From contig CAKZPV010000017.1 in NCBI GenBank assembly GCA_937139405.1, positions 62,001-126,000 on the forward strand: a stretch of DNA of 64,000 bases, given 5' to 3'. Below, piece after piece: positions 17,885 through 26,902 of the stretch (position 1 is its first letter; every line of letters starts with the position of its first letter). The stretch comes from an uncultured Nitrospirota bacterium (GTDB taxonomy: Bacteria; Nitrospirota; Nitrospiria; Nitrospirales; UBA8639). The position numbers and the translations under genes are program-made. The notes under the pieces were generated by a model, which was not told where the DNA came from, did not search any database, and worked only from the letters and a program-made list of their open reading frames with translations.

Positions 17885-18520
17885 TTATTTCTCAGGGCGA
17901 ACCAATCTGATGGCAATAGGTTGCTGGCTTTCTGAAAGGCTCACTGCAATCAAATCGCCTTCTGCAATAGATGCATCAATCAAGGTCGTTTTGTCTGTTT
18001 TAAATTCAAAGTTTTCACCAGTGGTCGCCGCCGTGAGAAAATATATTTGTTTTTCTTGGTCGATGCGATCGAGCGTACCCTCAATCAATCTTTCTGACGC
18101 TGATGTATTCGAATCGGTTGTAGCTTTGGCTTCCCCACGAACTTTACGAACAGCAACGGGTTGACCAGCTTCTGAATAGCCTACTGCCACTTGATCACCA
18201 ACCTCCAGGGATTCATCCACGAGTACCGAAGCAGTCGGCTCAACTGAGAAATTCTTACCAGCCACATCTTGAATGGTGTAGGAGTTTCCTTCAATAGAAG
18301 CTACCGTGCCCTGAAGACTAGAAGAGGTATTTATTGTCGGTGAGTCTTGAGTCGAACTCGTTACCGTATTGGTGGTAGACGTACTCTGTGTAGGCGTAAT
18401 GTCAGTGTCTCCTTGATGCGTTGGAGTTTCTTCCTGGCAGGCAAGAAGTCCAGAAAAGAGGAAAGGCAGGATCAGGCCGATTCCTTTTATGCCATTTAAT
18501 GGGAAAGAAAGTATTTTCAT
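17885..18520 (-). CDS. DUF5666-like repeat lipoprotein
   Basis: A 211-residue exported protein. The N-terminal signal ends in the lipobox-like LLAC (about residue 28), followed by a Ser/Thr-rich linker and two similar OB-like repeats: GTVASIEGNSYTIQDVAGK to VGDQVAVGYSEAGQPVAVR, and GTLDRIDQEKQIYFLTAAT to EGDLIAVSLSESQQPIAIR. The pairing G-x-V/L-x-x-I ... G-D-x-V/I-A-V is typical of DUF5666-type domains of unknown role. A GGAGG site precedes ATG 18520. It is probably anchored in the outer or inner membrane facing the periplasm. Confidence 0.72.
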   Translation of the reverse strand: MKILSFPLNGIKGIGLILPFLFSGLLACQEETPTHQGDTDITPTQSTSTTNTVTSSTQDSPTINTSSSLQGTVASIEGNSYTIQDVAGKNFSVEPTASVLVDESLEVGDQVAVGYSEAGQPVAVRKVRGEAKATTDSNTSASERLIEGTLDRIDQEKQIYFLTAATTGENFEFKTDKTTLIDASIAEGDLIAVSLSESQQPIAIRLVRPEK

Positions 18521-19092
18521 GGTGTAACCTCCGTGATAAGTGGAAGAAATTATTCATAATAAAAAATATGATTTATCTACTGTTCCTCAATTATCAGTAC
18601 AGTCCAATCGATAAATCAGAAAAAAATTGGAGAATATGCCTACATGATTAAAAGTCAGTCCAAACGTGATAGGCCTCATAATTATTTTTGAGGGAAAAAA
18701 CTGTGAAGGCAATCATTGGTTTCGTGAAGACTCGGGTTCACTACCCACGAAAACAAGGCCATTGAGAGTAGTTGTGATAACCTTCAAATTTTTCGTAACA
18801 AATCATGAAAGAATGTAGGAGGAATATGTATAGACAGATGCCTTTGTGAATTCTAGGGAATGGACAAACCCAGCGAACCTATAAAAAACTTTGCCCTGGA
18901 TAGCGCAGGGGGATTACAAGAGAAAAGGGTTCAACAAACTCGTATAGTTCGATTGCAGTACGAACATCTAAAGCGGCTCAATCGCTATTATGTGTACGGC
19001 CAATCCAGGATAGTTCCGAATGGAAGAGGCACCTCGGCCTCTCCTATAGACATGTTAAAGAGACGTTCTTTATAACTAAGTTTGACAAAATA
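18521..19092. other. Intergenic with two motif-like sites
   Basis: It holds an exact TTTGTCCAT copy (18860-18868, minus) and a looser CTGTCTATA at about 18831, both pointing at the DUF5666-like gene but more than 300 bases away. A 71-codon + strand frame at 18860-19075 lacks a family match and a convincing ribosome site. Confidence 0.4.
18860..18868 (-). promoter_or_regulatory. TTTGTCYAT motif, minus orientation
   Basis: Exact copy (TTTGTCCAT on the minus strand), 340 bases before the DUF5666-like gene at 18520. The distance is longer than for most other copies. Confidence 0.35.
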
Positions 19093-19173
19093 TTAGAATG
19101 CAATAATACCGAATAACCACAACACGACAATAAGTCCAAGTGGAACGCCCAAAAGCCACAATAAGATAGGCAT
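19093..19173 (-). CDS. 26-residue membrane peptide
   Basis: A tiny open frame with an excellent ribosome site (GGAAGGAGA) ahead of its ATG. It encodes MPILLWLLGVPLGLIVVLW followed by a short hydrophobic end, essentially one transmembrane helix with a central Gly-Val-Pro. Peptides of this MPILLWLLG type are widespread in proteobacterial and related genomes as unnamed small membrane proteins, often near DUF1328 and CsbD genes. No function is known. Confidence 0.75.
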   Translation of the reverse strand: MPILLWLLGVPLGLIVVLWLFGIIAF

Positions 19174-19520
19174 CGTGTTCTCCTTCCTATTTTTCGGGAT
19201 AAGATGACTAAATTTTTATCCCGCTGATTAGGATAATTTCCTGACTCATATTCGTCACACGGTTTGTTAAGATAAGACTCCTAAACAGTCTCCTTACGCA
19301 GGCATTGAAGCTCTACATATGGGCCTCAACGCCTATGACAAACTTGGCAATGCTCAATCCATAAAAGACCGATACCCATAGGAGGTGAAAATTTCAGAGC
19401 CAAACGTGAAATCCGCCATGTTTGGCCAGTTACCCTTATCGAATCCAGGCGCTCGTTCGAGCTTTTCCTTTGCAACATTGATTCTCTGCCAACCCCTTCC
19501 TTTCCTGGGTACGTGATGAG
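19174..19520. other. Intergenic, nothing recognised
   Basis: No gene is supported. A GGAGGTG sequence near 19381 has no following open frame of note. Confidence 0.4.
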
Positions 19521-20228
19521 TTAGTTTACAATGCGAAGTTCATTCTTAATACGTCGCGCACCTGCTTCATATGCGTTCTCAACGGCAGCAGCCATCTCTG
19601 ACCGATCTTCCACCGATCCCTTGAGTGTGACGACACCTTTGCGGACATTGACTTGGATAGGATCTTCATGCACGTAGGGGCTCCAGGACAATTCCTCTCG
19701 TACAGCTGTGGCTAAACTTCTATCACTCATCTCCGCCCAGGGTCGTTCGTCATGACGGAAAACACGCAATTGGTTCTTAACCTTTCGAGCACCCTCCTCA
19801 TACGCAATCTCCACGCTATCTACCATGGCTTCTCGATTTAACACCATCCCCGTTAATGTGACCACACCTCCTCTGACTCCGACTTGAACTCGTTCTGTGC
19901 CATCCCCCAATTCGTCTAAGATGTTTTGTCGAAGATTTCGATCAGCCCGTCGGAGTTTGTTCTGCTTTGTCATTCCTCCATCACGGACCTTTTGATCCGC
20001 ATTCGTATCCAAATCTCCGTATTGATTGGTGTAGTACTGGCGCTCATTATCCTGACGACCGGAAACATCATGACGGTCTTGTGAATCGGACCAATGTCTT
20101 TTTTGAGAAGTCCTATCAGGATAATCCGATGTGAACCGATCAGAATGGGCGTAGACCAACCCTGGCACGCCTAAGCATAGGATCAAAAACGTTCCTAACG
20201 TGATTTGTTGGCTTTTGTGTAGTCTCAT
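19521..20228 (-). CDS. Two-BON-domain periplasmic protein
   Basis: A 235-residue exported protein: signal peptide (about 8-28, ending LVYAHSD), a polar Asp/Arg/Gln-rich segment (30-90) and two BON domains with VGVRGGVVTLTGMV and VNVRKGVVTLKGSV. ATG at 20228 was chosen because AAGGAAGGA precedes it and the signal peptide then starts normally; an upstream ATG at 20252 is less likely. BON proteins of the OsmY type accumulate in the periplasm after osmotic or envelope stress. A TTTGTCCAT motif lies 183 bases upstream, in a mirrored pair with the motif of the divergent PRC-barrel gene. Confidence 0.88.
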   Translation of the reverse strand: MRLHKSQQITLGTFLILCLGVPGLVYAHSDRFTSDYPDRTSQKRHWSDSQDRHDVSGRQDNERQYYTNQYGDLDTNADQKVRDGGMTKQNKLRRADRNLRQNILDELGDGTERVQVGVRGGVVTLTGMVLNREAMVDSVEIAYEEGARKVKNQLRVFRHDERPWAEMSDRSLATAVREELSWSPYVHEDPIQVNVRKGVVTLKGSVEDRSEMAAAVENAYEAGARRIKNELRIVN

Positions 20229-20410
20229 AATCGAATCCTTCCTTAAGAACATTAAAGTGAAATGAATGGAAACCTCAAATAGAAAAACACGTAAAGAATT
20301 GCAACGCTTCTCTTATGGCTCTATTGAAAACACAAGTGTCGCCTAATGACGCCACGCCCATTTTCCTCTCAACCTTCGCTTACTGTAACGAGTCACAGTG
20401 GAGATTATGT

Positions 20411-20419
20411 ATGGACAAA
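20411..20419 (-). promoter_or_regulatory. TTTGTCYAT motif facing the two-BON gene
   Basis: Exact copy on the minus strand, followed by ACATAATCTCC. It forms a perfect 10-base inverted repeat with the copy at 20439-20448. Confidence 0.5.
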
Positions 20420-20439
20420 TCATGGAGTCCGCACAGTAA

Positions 20440-20448
20440 TTTGTCCAT
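20440..20448 (+). promoter_or_regulatory. TTTGTCYAT motif facing the PRC-barrel gene
   Basis: Exact copy on the plus strand, about 270 bases before ATG 20719. It mirrors the copy at 20411-20419. Confidence 0.5.
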
Positions 20449-20718
20449 GGTGATGATTCCGAGTAAATTTACGTTTGGGACAAAACTAATGGAATGGGGA
20501 TTGTTTTGTACCATGCAACAACACATTCTGTTGTATAGAGTGAAGACAGGTGTTAATAGATAGCTGGATCCTTCTCAACCTTTTCCTTGGCCCGCGTGCC
20601 TCCAGACTATCTTTCTGAAAAAAATGCGCGAAAAGCCGAATGACATGTTTTGGTTTTTGTTTGGCTTTCTGCCAAGGGTTCAATCAATTTCACATTGCAT
20701 TTTTAGGAGGGTTTAATC

Positions 20719-21708
20719 ATGGCAATTTCAAGGGCCGCTATTCGGCTACTCGGATGGGGTGCGTTGGCATTCTCCATCCTTCCTATTTCAGCAGAAGCTT
20801 CTACAAAGGGAGATTCACAAGGCTCCTCAGGATCCCAATTCCAGGAGACGATATCCGGCAAGATTCTAAAAGTGGGCAAAGATCGTTATGTCGTGCGAAC
20901 ATCTGATGGAGATCGAGTGAGCCTAAATGTCACAGATGACACCTTCATGAAGTGCTCAAAAGGCTCGAATCAATCTCAGAAGAGTGAGACGACTAATTCA
21001 GGATCCTCAGGGTCGGGAACGTCCTCTTCCTCTGCGGCAGCCTCAAGTCCAGCCAACCCTGCCTCATCATCTTCAGATTCAATGGCTCAACCCAAAGGAT
21101 TTCGTATAGGCGATTGCGGATTTGAGAAAGGCGATCGTATTCGGACAAAAGTAGACGATGCTGGGGATATTATTTACCTGACTGGAAAATCAAAAAATTC
21201 TCGAAGCGACATGCGTTCATCCTCATCGTCCAGAGATTTTCCTGATCATTATTTGGTCCTTCCTGCCAGTGTATTCGGCGAGATGGAGATGAAAGACACC
21301 GAAAACCAATCCACGCTGAAATCCAAGGACGGAGAGAAAATCGGGAAAATTATCAAAACACTCAGCACCGAAGACGGTGACCTGGCCTACGCCATCGTGA
21401 AGAAAGAGAGTGGAACAATGATTTCCGTGCCATGGGAAGCCATTCAGAGTTCTTCGGGGAGCAAAACGAGTATGTTGGATATCCCTAACAGTCAGTTGGA
21501 AAACCTGCCGATCCTAGAGCAAGGTGAAACGACGGTGAAACATGTTCGCAAAAATTGGGATTTATTCGAATATGATCAGGATGAGAACGCGTACCGAGGA
21601 TTTGAACGAAATAGGAATTCGGATCAGCGTGTTTCCAGGCGATCCAATAGGGATAATGAAAGAGACCGGTACAGTTCCAGGAATCGGTCAAGCTCTAATC
21701 GCCACTGA
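20719..21708 (+). CDS. Exported PRC-barrel domain protein
   Basis: A 329-residue protein: signal peptide (about 1-26, ending AEA), a first beta-rich part (40-80, GKILKVGKDRYVVRTSDGD), a low-complexity Ser linker (about 90-125), the FRIGDCGFEKGDRIRTKVDD block (about 134-153), then a PRC-barrel (about 185-260) with LKSKDGEKIGKIIKTLSTEDGDLAYAIVKKESG. The C-terminus is Arg/Ser/Asn-rich and probably disordered. AGGAGGG precedes the ATG. A strong terminator follows at 21887. It is probably periplasmic; partners are unknown. Confidence 0.82.
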   Translation: MAISRAAIRLLGWGALAFSILPISAEASTKGDSQGSSGSQFQETISGKILKVGKDRYVVRTSDGDRVSLNVTDDTFMKCSKGSNQSQKSETTNSGSSGSGTSSSSAAASSPANPASSSSDSMAQPKGFRIGDCGFEKGDRIRTKVDDAGDIIYLTGKSKNSRSDMRSSSSSRDFPDHYLVLPASVFGEMEMKDTENQSTLKSKDGEKIGKIIKTLSTEDGDLAYAIVKKESGTMISVPWEAIQSSSGSKTSMLDIPNSQLENLPILEQGETTVKHVRKNWDLFEYDQDENAYRGFERNRNSDQRVSRRSNRDNERDRYSSRNRSSSNRH

Positions 21709-22429
21709 GCTATCTTAATGAAGCAAAGATTTCGCGGTGATAGGTCTTCGTGAGAGGCGGAGGGCAAAATTCAAGACAGAACCGTGACTCGCAAGAAGAT
21801 AACGATTTCCGGCCGTCTCGTTAAAAAGCAATTAATCTTTTTTGGAGTCGGAGAAACTTTCAAGGAAGATAACGCTCTTACCTGCATGTGTGCCTGAGTT
21901 TCTCACTTGATGAGCTCAGGTACACATTTCTTTTTTCATTCACTCTTCAAGCAATTCCCAATCTCGGAAACGAGAAACTGAAATTTCAAGAATTTTGAGA
22001 CCAAGGATATCAACGATTCACAATATACTTCTGTTTTTGAATCTTAATTTAAATTCATGCAGAGGAACTCTTAAGTCATGCGTCATCAGGACCGGTTGGT
22101 TGATTCGAAATCGTAACCGGCTGTTAGTGGGTGTTAAAAGATCGCGCTATGTAAGAGGTCCACATCAATCTGTGCATTCCTCAGAAGAATAGTTATATGC
22201 TCCTTCACATAAGAAAAGGCTTTCTGAAAATAAGATGCTCCACATGCTTCGTGCAACCATTGACCATCCATAGGGGCCTCTTATCTCTCCTCTGATATGG
22301 CGCGCTATTTTATATGGAGTCTCTTTGGGTGAGGATTGTTGTCAGGCTAATCGCCAGACAACGAATCGGGAGTCAGACATCCGACTAATTCATCTAAAGG
22401 GTGGCCTCAACGCTATCATGGCTCTCATG
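21709..22429. other. Intergenic between convergent genes
   Basis: It holds the terminator at 21887-21936 and an imperfect stem around 22334-22367 (GTTGTC/GACAAC). No gene is supported; a 65-codon + strand frame at 21995-22192 has no family match. Confidence 0.45.
21887..21936 (+). terminator. Rho-independent terminator after PRC-barrel gene
   Basis: Twelve-base arms TGTGTGCCTGAG and CTCAGGTACACA pair fully with one G-U wobble around a 16-base loop and are followed directly by TTTCTTTTTT. It lies about 180 bases past the stop of the PRC-barrel gene. Confidence 0.8.
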
Positions 22430-23932
22430 CTATTTTAGAATTTCAACGGACGTGGTTGGACCATCGAACCAATTCCAATTCAATTCCACCCGCGCACCGA
22501 GAACCCATGCATTCTGAATTCTGAGATCAGTATCGGGGTTAATAATGTATTGCAAGTTTGGTTGGATGATGATTTCCGGACTTATGTTGATGGAATACGT
22601 CATCTCCAAGGCAATTTCCGCATCATCCACGGCATCTCCTGCAATTCGCTGTGCCCGTTCAAAATGACTTCCGTTCAATGCGGCAGCTGCTCCAATCCCA
22701 ATCTCATCTTCATGACGACTAGGAATAAGACCTCGATAGACCAACCCTCCCCCGTAATATTGCGAGAAACGATTGACACGGGGATCAGCAAACCCGATCC
22801 GAGCAAACAGGGTGAGGTTCTGTTCTCGATCCTGCGGTTCACGATAAACGATTTGTTCAGCTAATCCATATATTCCATAGGTCGCCTCCCGTTTAACGGG
22901 TTTCCCAGAACCATTGACATTACTAAGGTCATCAAAATCCGTTGTATAGCCCCACAGGCCAAGAGCATACTTGCCCTGGTAGACCATTGGAGCGGCTCGC
23001 CCCACTCGTTGGAAGGCTAGACGAAAGGGTCGTTGTTTGAGAATTTTCTTTTGATCCTTTTTTTTTCTTTCCCGTAAATCATAGAAAGCAAACTCTGTGG
23101 CGAGGAGTAGGCCATCTGCTTCGCGCAGGATGACATTGGTGCCACCAGGATCGTTAGGGTCTCCAGGAACACCATCAGCGAGAACGGCACGAATCACAAA
23201 ATCATCACTCACAATACCTTGACCTCGAATGGCCAAAGAAGTAATAGGGAAGGTAGAGGGGCCATTTTTGCCGCTCCCCGCGAATTCGGGGCCCGTGCCA
23301 AACGAACTATTGAGGAAAAGCTCTGAGGACGATCGGATGACATCGAATTCAGAAGTCACATCATACAATCCAGCCAACAACGAAAGTCGATCCTGAAAGA
23401 AATTTTGCTGATACCAGGCTTCAAACAGCCTCCAGTCATTGGGCGCAGCGATGCTACTCACAGTCTGAGCCTCTCCGATATTTTTGCTAGGATTGTCTCC
23501 GTACACACCCAATCCGTAGACGAAAAACGTCGCGTCATTCCAATTCAGAAGTTGATCGCCATTGAGTGTAAGAACTAAATCTATGTCCCCTACCACTGCG
23601 GTTTTTCGACGCAAGCCTCCTGATGCATTCCTCAAAATATCTAGTGTGTTGATCGTCTGGAAAATCACGCCTTTATCGTTCATGAATGATTGGAAGTCAT
23701 TCCAATAATCAGTGATGGACGGGTCACTAGATTCAGGAGAGGCGTCAGAAGATGCTGAAGGAGCGAGGCCTCCAAACGAAATAAGCAGAAAGCAAAATAC
23801 AGAGGGCACCCAATAAAACTTCTGTCGTTTGGCCAAATATGGCATAGTACTGAGGTGTGGAGAACAAGGCTGATTGTGCATAGACAAGAAATGAGACGTG
23901 AAAGCCAAAAATCTGCACGAAAGGTTATTCAC
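22430..23932 (-). CDS. OprB-type carbohydrate-selective porin
   Basis: Up to 500 residues. After a hydrophobic signal (about 43-62) come the OprB features: alternating beta-strands, NWNDATFFVYGLGVYGDNPS, the family's EAWYQQNFFQDRLSLLAGLYD block, RLAFQRVG and YYGGGLVYRGLIPSRHEDEIGIG near the C-terminus, closing on a strand. It forms an outer-membrane channel for sugars or other small solutes. The longest start is GTG at 23932, overlapping the stop of the MscS gene as GTGA. ATG at 23845 would put the signal peptide nearer the N-terminus, so the true start is uncertain. Confidence 0.82.
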   Translation of the reverse strand: MNNLSCRFLAFTSHFLSMHNQPCSPHLSTMPYLAKRQKFYWVPSVFCFLLISFGGLAPSASSDASPESSDPSITDYWNDFQSFMNDKGVIFQTINTLDILRNASGGLRRKTAVVGDIDLVLTLNGDQLLNWNDATFFVYGLGVYGDNPSKNIGEAQTVSSIAAPNDWRLFEAWYQQNFFQDRLSLLAGLYDVTSEFDVIRSSSELFLNSSFGTGPEFAGSGKNGPSTFPITSLAIRGQGIVSDDFVIRAVLADGVPGDPNDPGGTNVILREADGLLLATEFAFYDLRERKKKDQKKILKQRPFRLAFQRVGRAAPMVYQGKYALGLWGYTTDFDDLSNVNGSGKPVKREATYGIYGLAEQIVYREPQDREQNLTLFARIGFADPRVNRFSQYYGGGLVYRGLIPSRHEDEIGIGAAAALNGSHFERAQRIAGDAVDDAEIALEMTYSINISPEIIIQPNLQYIINPDTDLRIQNAWVLGARVELNWNWFDGPTTSVEILK

Positions 23933-25323
23933 GAATCTAATAGGTCGACTTCGTTATTTTTGTGACTGTTTTTCTCTTTCGAAATTTGTTCAGTAATATG
24001 ATTGTCTTTTGACACGTCAGCGGCGGGCTTTGATTGAGCAGTCGGCGACTGTGGTGCCTCCTTTTTGGGTTGCACTTGTTCTAAATCGGCCAGCCCATCC
24101 AATTGCGAAAGACCTTGTACTTTGAGACGATAAATCGGTTCAGGCATTTCGTAATTGGCGAGATCAAAAGCTTCTTTCACGTCTCGAATGGCCGCACTTT
24201 TTACCTTGCGATAGTCAAATTGATCCTGTGTGGTCCACGCCTGAATCTGTAAGACCACATTAGAATCTCCAAGTTTTTCCACCGCACAGCGAATTGGCGG
24301 ATCAGAGATCACTCCTGGGGTTTGCCGCAAAGTCTCGACGGCGAGCTGGCGAGCCGCTTCAATATCGACTGCTGTATCAATCCCTACTTCAAATGTAAAG
24401 CGGCGTTTGGGATTACGAGAATAGTTGAGAATAATTCCTTTGTACACAGTGGAATTTGGAATGCGTACGTGGTTTCCATCTAAGGTCATGAGAATAGTCG
24501 CTCGAGATGTGAGTTTCATGACCAGTCCTTCGTAATTTTCCAAAACAATATGATCATGTGGCCGAAACGGCTGTCGAAGACTGAGCAATATACTGGCAAT
24601 ATAGTTTTCTACCGTGTCTCGAAGGGCAAACCCGACAGCCAGCCCCATCACCCCGGCCACACCTACTATCGTGCCTAATAAGGCCGTCGCATCCAATATT
24701 TCGAGCATGACGATGAAGCCTATGAAGAGAATCAGGCCTCTTACGGTTTGTCTTAGTAATGATTGCAAAAACACATTGGACGTAATTTTTTTGTAGGGAG
24801 TACGCCAACGAGATAAAAAGGACGCGAATAACCAAAAGAGAAGAAAAACGATAATCGCAATGATCAGGAGGGGAATTAAGGAGATAAACTCATTCAGGTG
24901 CGTGATCAATTTGTCCTGTACGACAGAAAGTCGATTGCCGATATCCCGCTTTTGCGTGATATCATCCGTCACGCTCACCACTCCTTCGGTCCGTTTGGCA
25001 AGTTCGAGCGCTTGCTGATGAGCTTCTTTCGAAATGGTATTCCCGGCGAGCCGAATCACTCCCGCATTCACGTCAATTTGGATATGGGCAAGTGCAGGTA
25101 TCTCCTGGTAAACGTCCGCAAGTCGTTCTCTGATTAACGCATCGTCGATTTTGTCAGGTCCAACAGATATCTCTTGCGAAGGATCCTGAGGCAAGACCTC
25201 TGAAGGAGCCTCATTCACAGCAAGAGGCTCTTGAGGCCAAATTGGTTCAGCCCTCATGGTCAAAAACCCCAAAACACAAAACGCCAATAAGAGCGTGGAA
25301 AGTCTGAAGTCCATAATGTTCAA
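23929..25323 (-). CDS. MscS-family mechanosensitive channel with N-terminal BON domain
   Basis: A 464-residue protein: signal peptide (about 5-27), a periplasmic BON domain (about 60-130, with IDVNAGVIRLAGN), membrane helices around 145-170, 190-210 and 212-235, the pore helix GVAGVMGLAVGFALRDTVENYIASI, and the soluble vestibule domain with TSRATILMTLDGNHVRIPNSTVY. The C-terminal 60 residues are polar and probably disordered. It releases solutes on osmotic downshift. The fused BON domain may tie gating to the periplasmic envelope. It is coupled to the downstream porin through a GTGA overlap, a pairing that suggests shared osmotic control. Confidence 0.92.
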   Translation of the reverse strand: MNIMDFRLSTLLLAFCVLGFLTMRAEPIWPQEPLAVNEAPSEVLPQDPSQEISVGPDKIDDALIRERLADVYQEIPALAHIQIDVNAGVIRLAGNTISKEAHQQALELAKRTEGVVSVTDDITQKRDIGNRLSVVQDKLITHLNEFISLIPLLIIAIIVFLLFWLFASFLSRWRTPYKKITSNVFLQSLLRQTVRGLILFIGFIVMLEILDATALLGTIVGVAGVMGLAVGFALRDTVENYIASILLSLRQPFRPHDHIVLENYEGLVMKLTSRATILMTLDGNHVRIPNSTVYKGIILNYSRNPKRRFTFEVGIDTAVDIEAARQLAVETLRQTPGVISDPPIRCAVEKLGDSNVVLQIQAWTTQDQFDYRKVKSAAIRDVKEAFDLANYEMPEPIYRLKVQGLSQLDGLADLEQVQPKKEAPQSPTAQSKPAADVSKDNHITEQISKEKNSHKNNEVDLLDS

Positions 25324-25638
25324 CCTCTCCGTTGATCTATGTGATTCTCAAAGTACAGTCTCTATTCTCACGATGATTCCCTTTAAGAATACACGAAAAA
25401 GGGAATTCAAATAGATGGAAACGTTTCTAGCTTTATTGGTAATTGTCATAGTGTTGTTCAAGCCAAAATAGGATGGTGAACATGATCATCTATCGCGTCG
25501 TATTGGGATTTAGAACCTTCACGGGAAAATAAGCATTCCACGCAAGGCCGGACTATTCACTCCTAACATAATGCTTCAGTGCCTTGTAGCGACGACATAG
25601 GTTAGGTTGTTGAATCCAGGTTTTTATAGAGAAGTATG
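25324..25638. other. Intergenic, nothing firm
   Basis: A possible 18-codon hydrophobic frame (25415-25471, METFLALLVIV...) is present but has no convincing ribosome site. Otherwise nothing is recognised. Confidence 0.4.
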
Positions 25639-25866
25639 CTACAAAATCACCGGTTGAATGGGAGTAGGCGGTTCTCCGATTGGCTCGGGATCTTTTGATG
25701 GGGGATCATCGGGAAATGGTGGAATGGGAGGATCTGTGATCGGTGACTTTTTAGGTCGTGGTGGTGGTGTCACCGGTGGCTTTTGGGAATCATTCGGAGC
25801 TTCTAGTGCGTGTAAGTCGTATCGCTCAGGTTCTACGTGCTCTTTCACAGATTGATTGGTTGCCAT
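25639..25866 (-). CDS. Proline-rich small protein
   Basis: A 75-residue protein beginning MATNQSVKEHVEPERYDLHA, then about 45 residues of Pro, Asp, Lys and Glu in PPxP-like steps (TPPPRPKKSPITDPPIPPFP), ending PVIL. No signal peptide is visible. The start at 25866 follows AAGGAGGG with good spacing, preferred over an upstream start at 25899. Similar Pro-rich tails occur at 51610-51819 and in the exported protein at 46998-47357. The function is unknown; the tail may be an extended spacer or protein-binding ligand. Confidence 0.65.
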   Translation of the reverse strand: MATNQSVKEHVEPERYDLHALEAPNDSQKPPVTPPPRPKKSPITDPPIPPFPDDPPSKDPEPIGEPPTPIQPVIL

Positions 25867-26346
25867 ACCTCTTTCCCTCCTTGTCGGTGCCACCTCCATT
25901 TCCGATCATGTGCTGCGTCCGGATAGAAGGAACATTCAGATACACAGTTTTGGTTTCAAATTCGTGGTTGAGAAAGGAACAGAATCAACTCTAAGTAAAG
26001 TAGCAATTTTCTGTTTTGACAGTTAATGGACAAATGAAGAGATGTGGATTCTATATTGTCCGTCAATGTTTCCCTTTTCATGATCTATGGTCGAATCTAG
26101 GAAAAGTGCCCTTTGGCTAAAACTAAGTGAGAATGGCCTGCTCTTGCACTATACGGTTGGGGAACCGAAGAGATAAGGCTGATCTGTTTATTCTGTGCAT
26201 TCCTAAGAGCGCTGAAATGGAGCGGAAGTTCCCCAATAATACTTTAGAATTTTAAGCAATAACCCTTCCGACGTATCAGGCGAAGAGGAGCATATGAGGC
26301 TGACTATGAGCAGAATATTCCTGTTTTCACTAGCCTGTAGGAGGGG
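25867..26346. other. Intergenic with one motif copy
   Basis: It contains TTTGTCCAT on the minus strand at 26026-26034. No gene is seen. Confidence 0.45.
26026..26034 (-). promoter_or_regulatory. TTTGTCYAT motif ahead of Pro-rich gene
   Basis: Exact copy on the minus strand, 160 bases before ATG 25866. A looser ATTGTCCGTCA lies about 20 bases away on the other strand. Confidence 0.45.
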
Positions 26347-26643
26347 CTATAGGTTATCAGGATGTTTGTGGTCTACCCGCAAGAGAAGCCGACCCCATCG
26401 AAGCGGAGTCTTGGGGTCTCGAGTATAATGGCCACGATCTTCTCCCACCTGAACCTCCCCTAAAGGAATCGTCACACGTTCTTTCATATGAGGAAATCCC
26501 TCCAGGAAACTGAGATGGACCACATGCTCCGTACATTCCAACACTTGCGCGGTCAACCCTTGGACATCTGTAAAGTCCACCGAAATCCTCTCCTCAGGAT
26601 TAATCCATGGCGTGATCAGCTTTGCTTTTTGTGGATTGTTCAT
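26347..26643 (-). CDS. Conserved-looking hypothetical protein
   Basis: A 98-residue soluble protein without signal or membrane segment. It is rich in beta-prone stretches (ISVDFTDVQGLTAQVLECTEHVVHLSFLEG, here split by normal residues) and ends RWGRLLLRVDHKHPDNL. ATG at 26643 is chosen because GCGAGGAGCAAA precedes it; the frame stays open to 26700. The sequence VHLSFLEGFP resembles PilZ-like or small beta-barrel folds, but I do not recognise the family. The upstream region is divergent to the AI-2E permease gene. Confidence 0.6.
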   Translation of the reverse strand: MNNPQKAKLITPWINPEERISVDFTDVQGLTAQVLECTEHVVHLSFLEGFPHMKERVTIPLGEVQVGEDRGHYTRDPKTPLRWGRLLLRVDHKHPDNL

Positions 26644-26902
26644 TTTGCTCCTCGCAGATTGATGGTGTAAATTTTCAGGATCGCGCGTGGGTCGATGCAT
26701 ATTCTGCTACAGGATTCTCGTCAACAGAATGCTTACGTTGCATCATTCTCCAAAATTCCGGCTAGTGGATAAATCCATTTCTTGGAGATGCAAAATATCT
26801 ATTCAACAGTTGAAGGATTGATGTGCAAGAATAGAATCTCTCTTTGGCAAGACGTAAATCCTGGCTTCAGATCAGATCATCTCTTTCTTACGTGAGCGAT
26901 CT

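Larger units (their letters stand above)
20229..20718. other. Divergent intergenic region with mirrored motif pair
   Basis: It separates the BON gene (-) from the PRC-barrel gene (+). Its only clear feature is the inverted pair ATGGACAAAT (20411-20420) and ATTTGTCCAT (20439-20448). No gene is seen; a plus-strand 82-codon frame is unconvincing. Confidence 0.6.

Noticed and set aside
18860-19075. A 71-codon + strand frame starting MDKPSEPIKNF.
   Set aside because: No convincing ribosome site or homology; its first bases are the regulatory motif on the other strand.
25415-25471. An 18-codon hydrophobic frame METFLALLVIV.
   Set aside because: Size and composition fit a small membrane peptide, but there is no ribosome site, unlike the peptide at 19093-19173.
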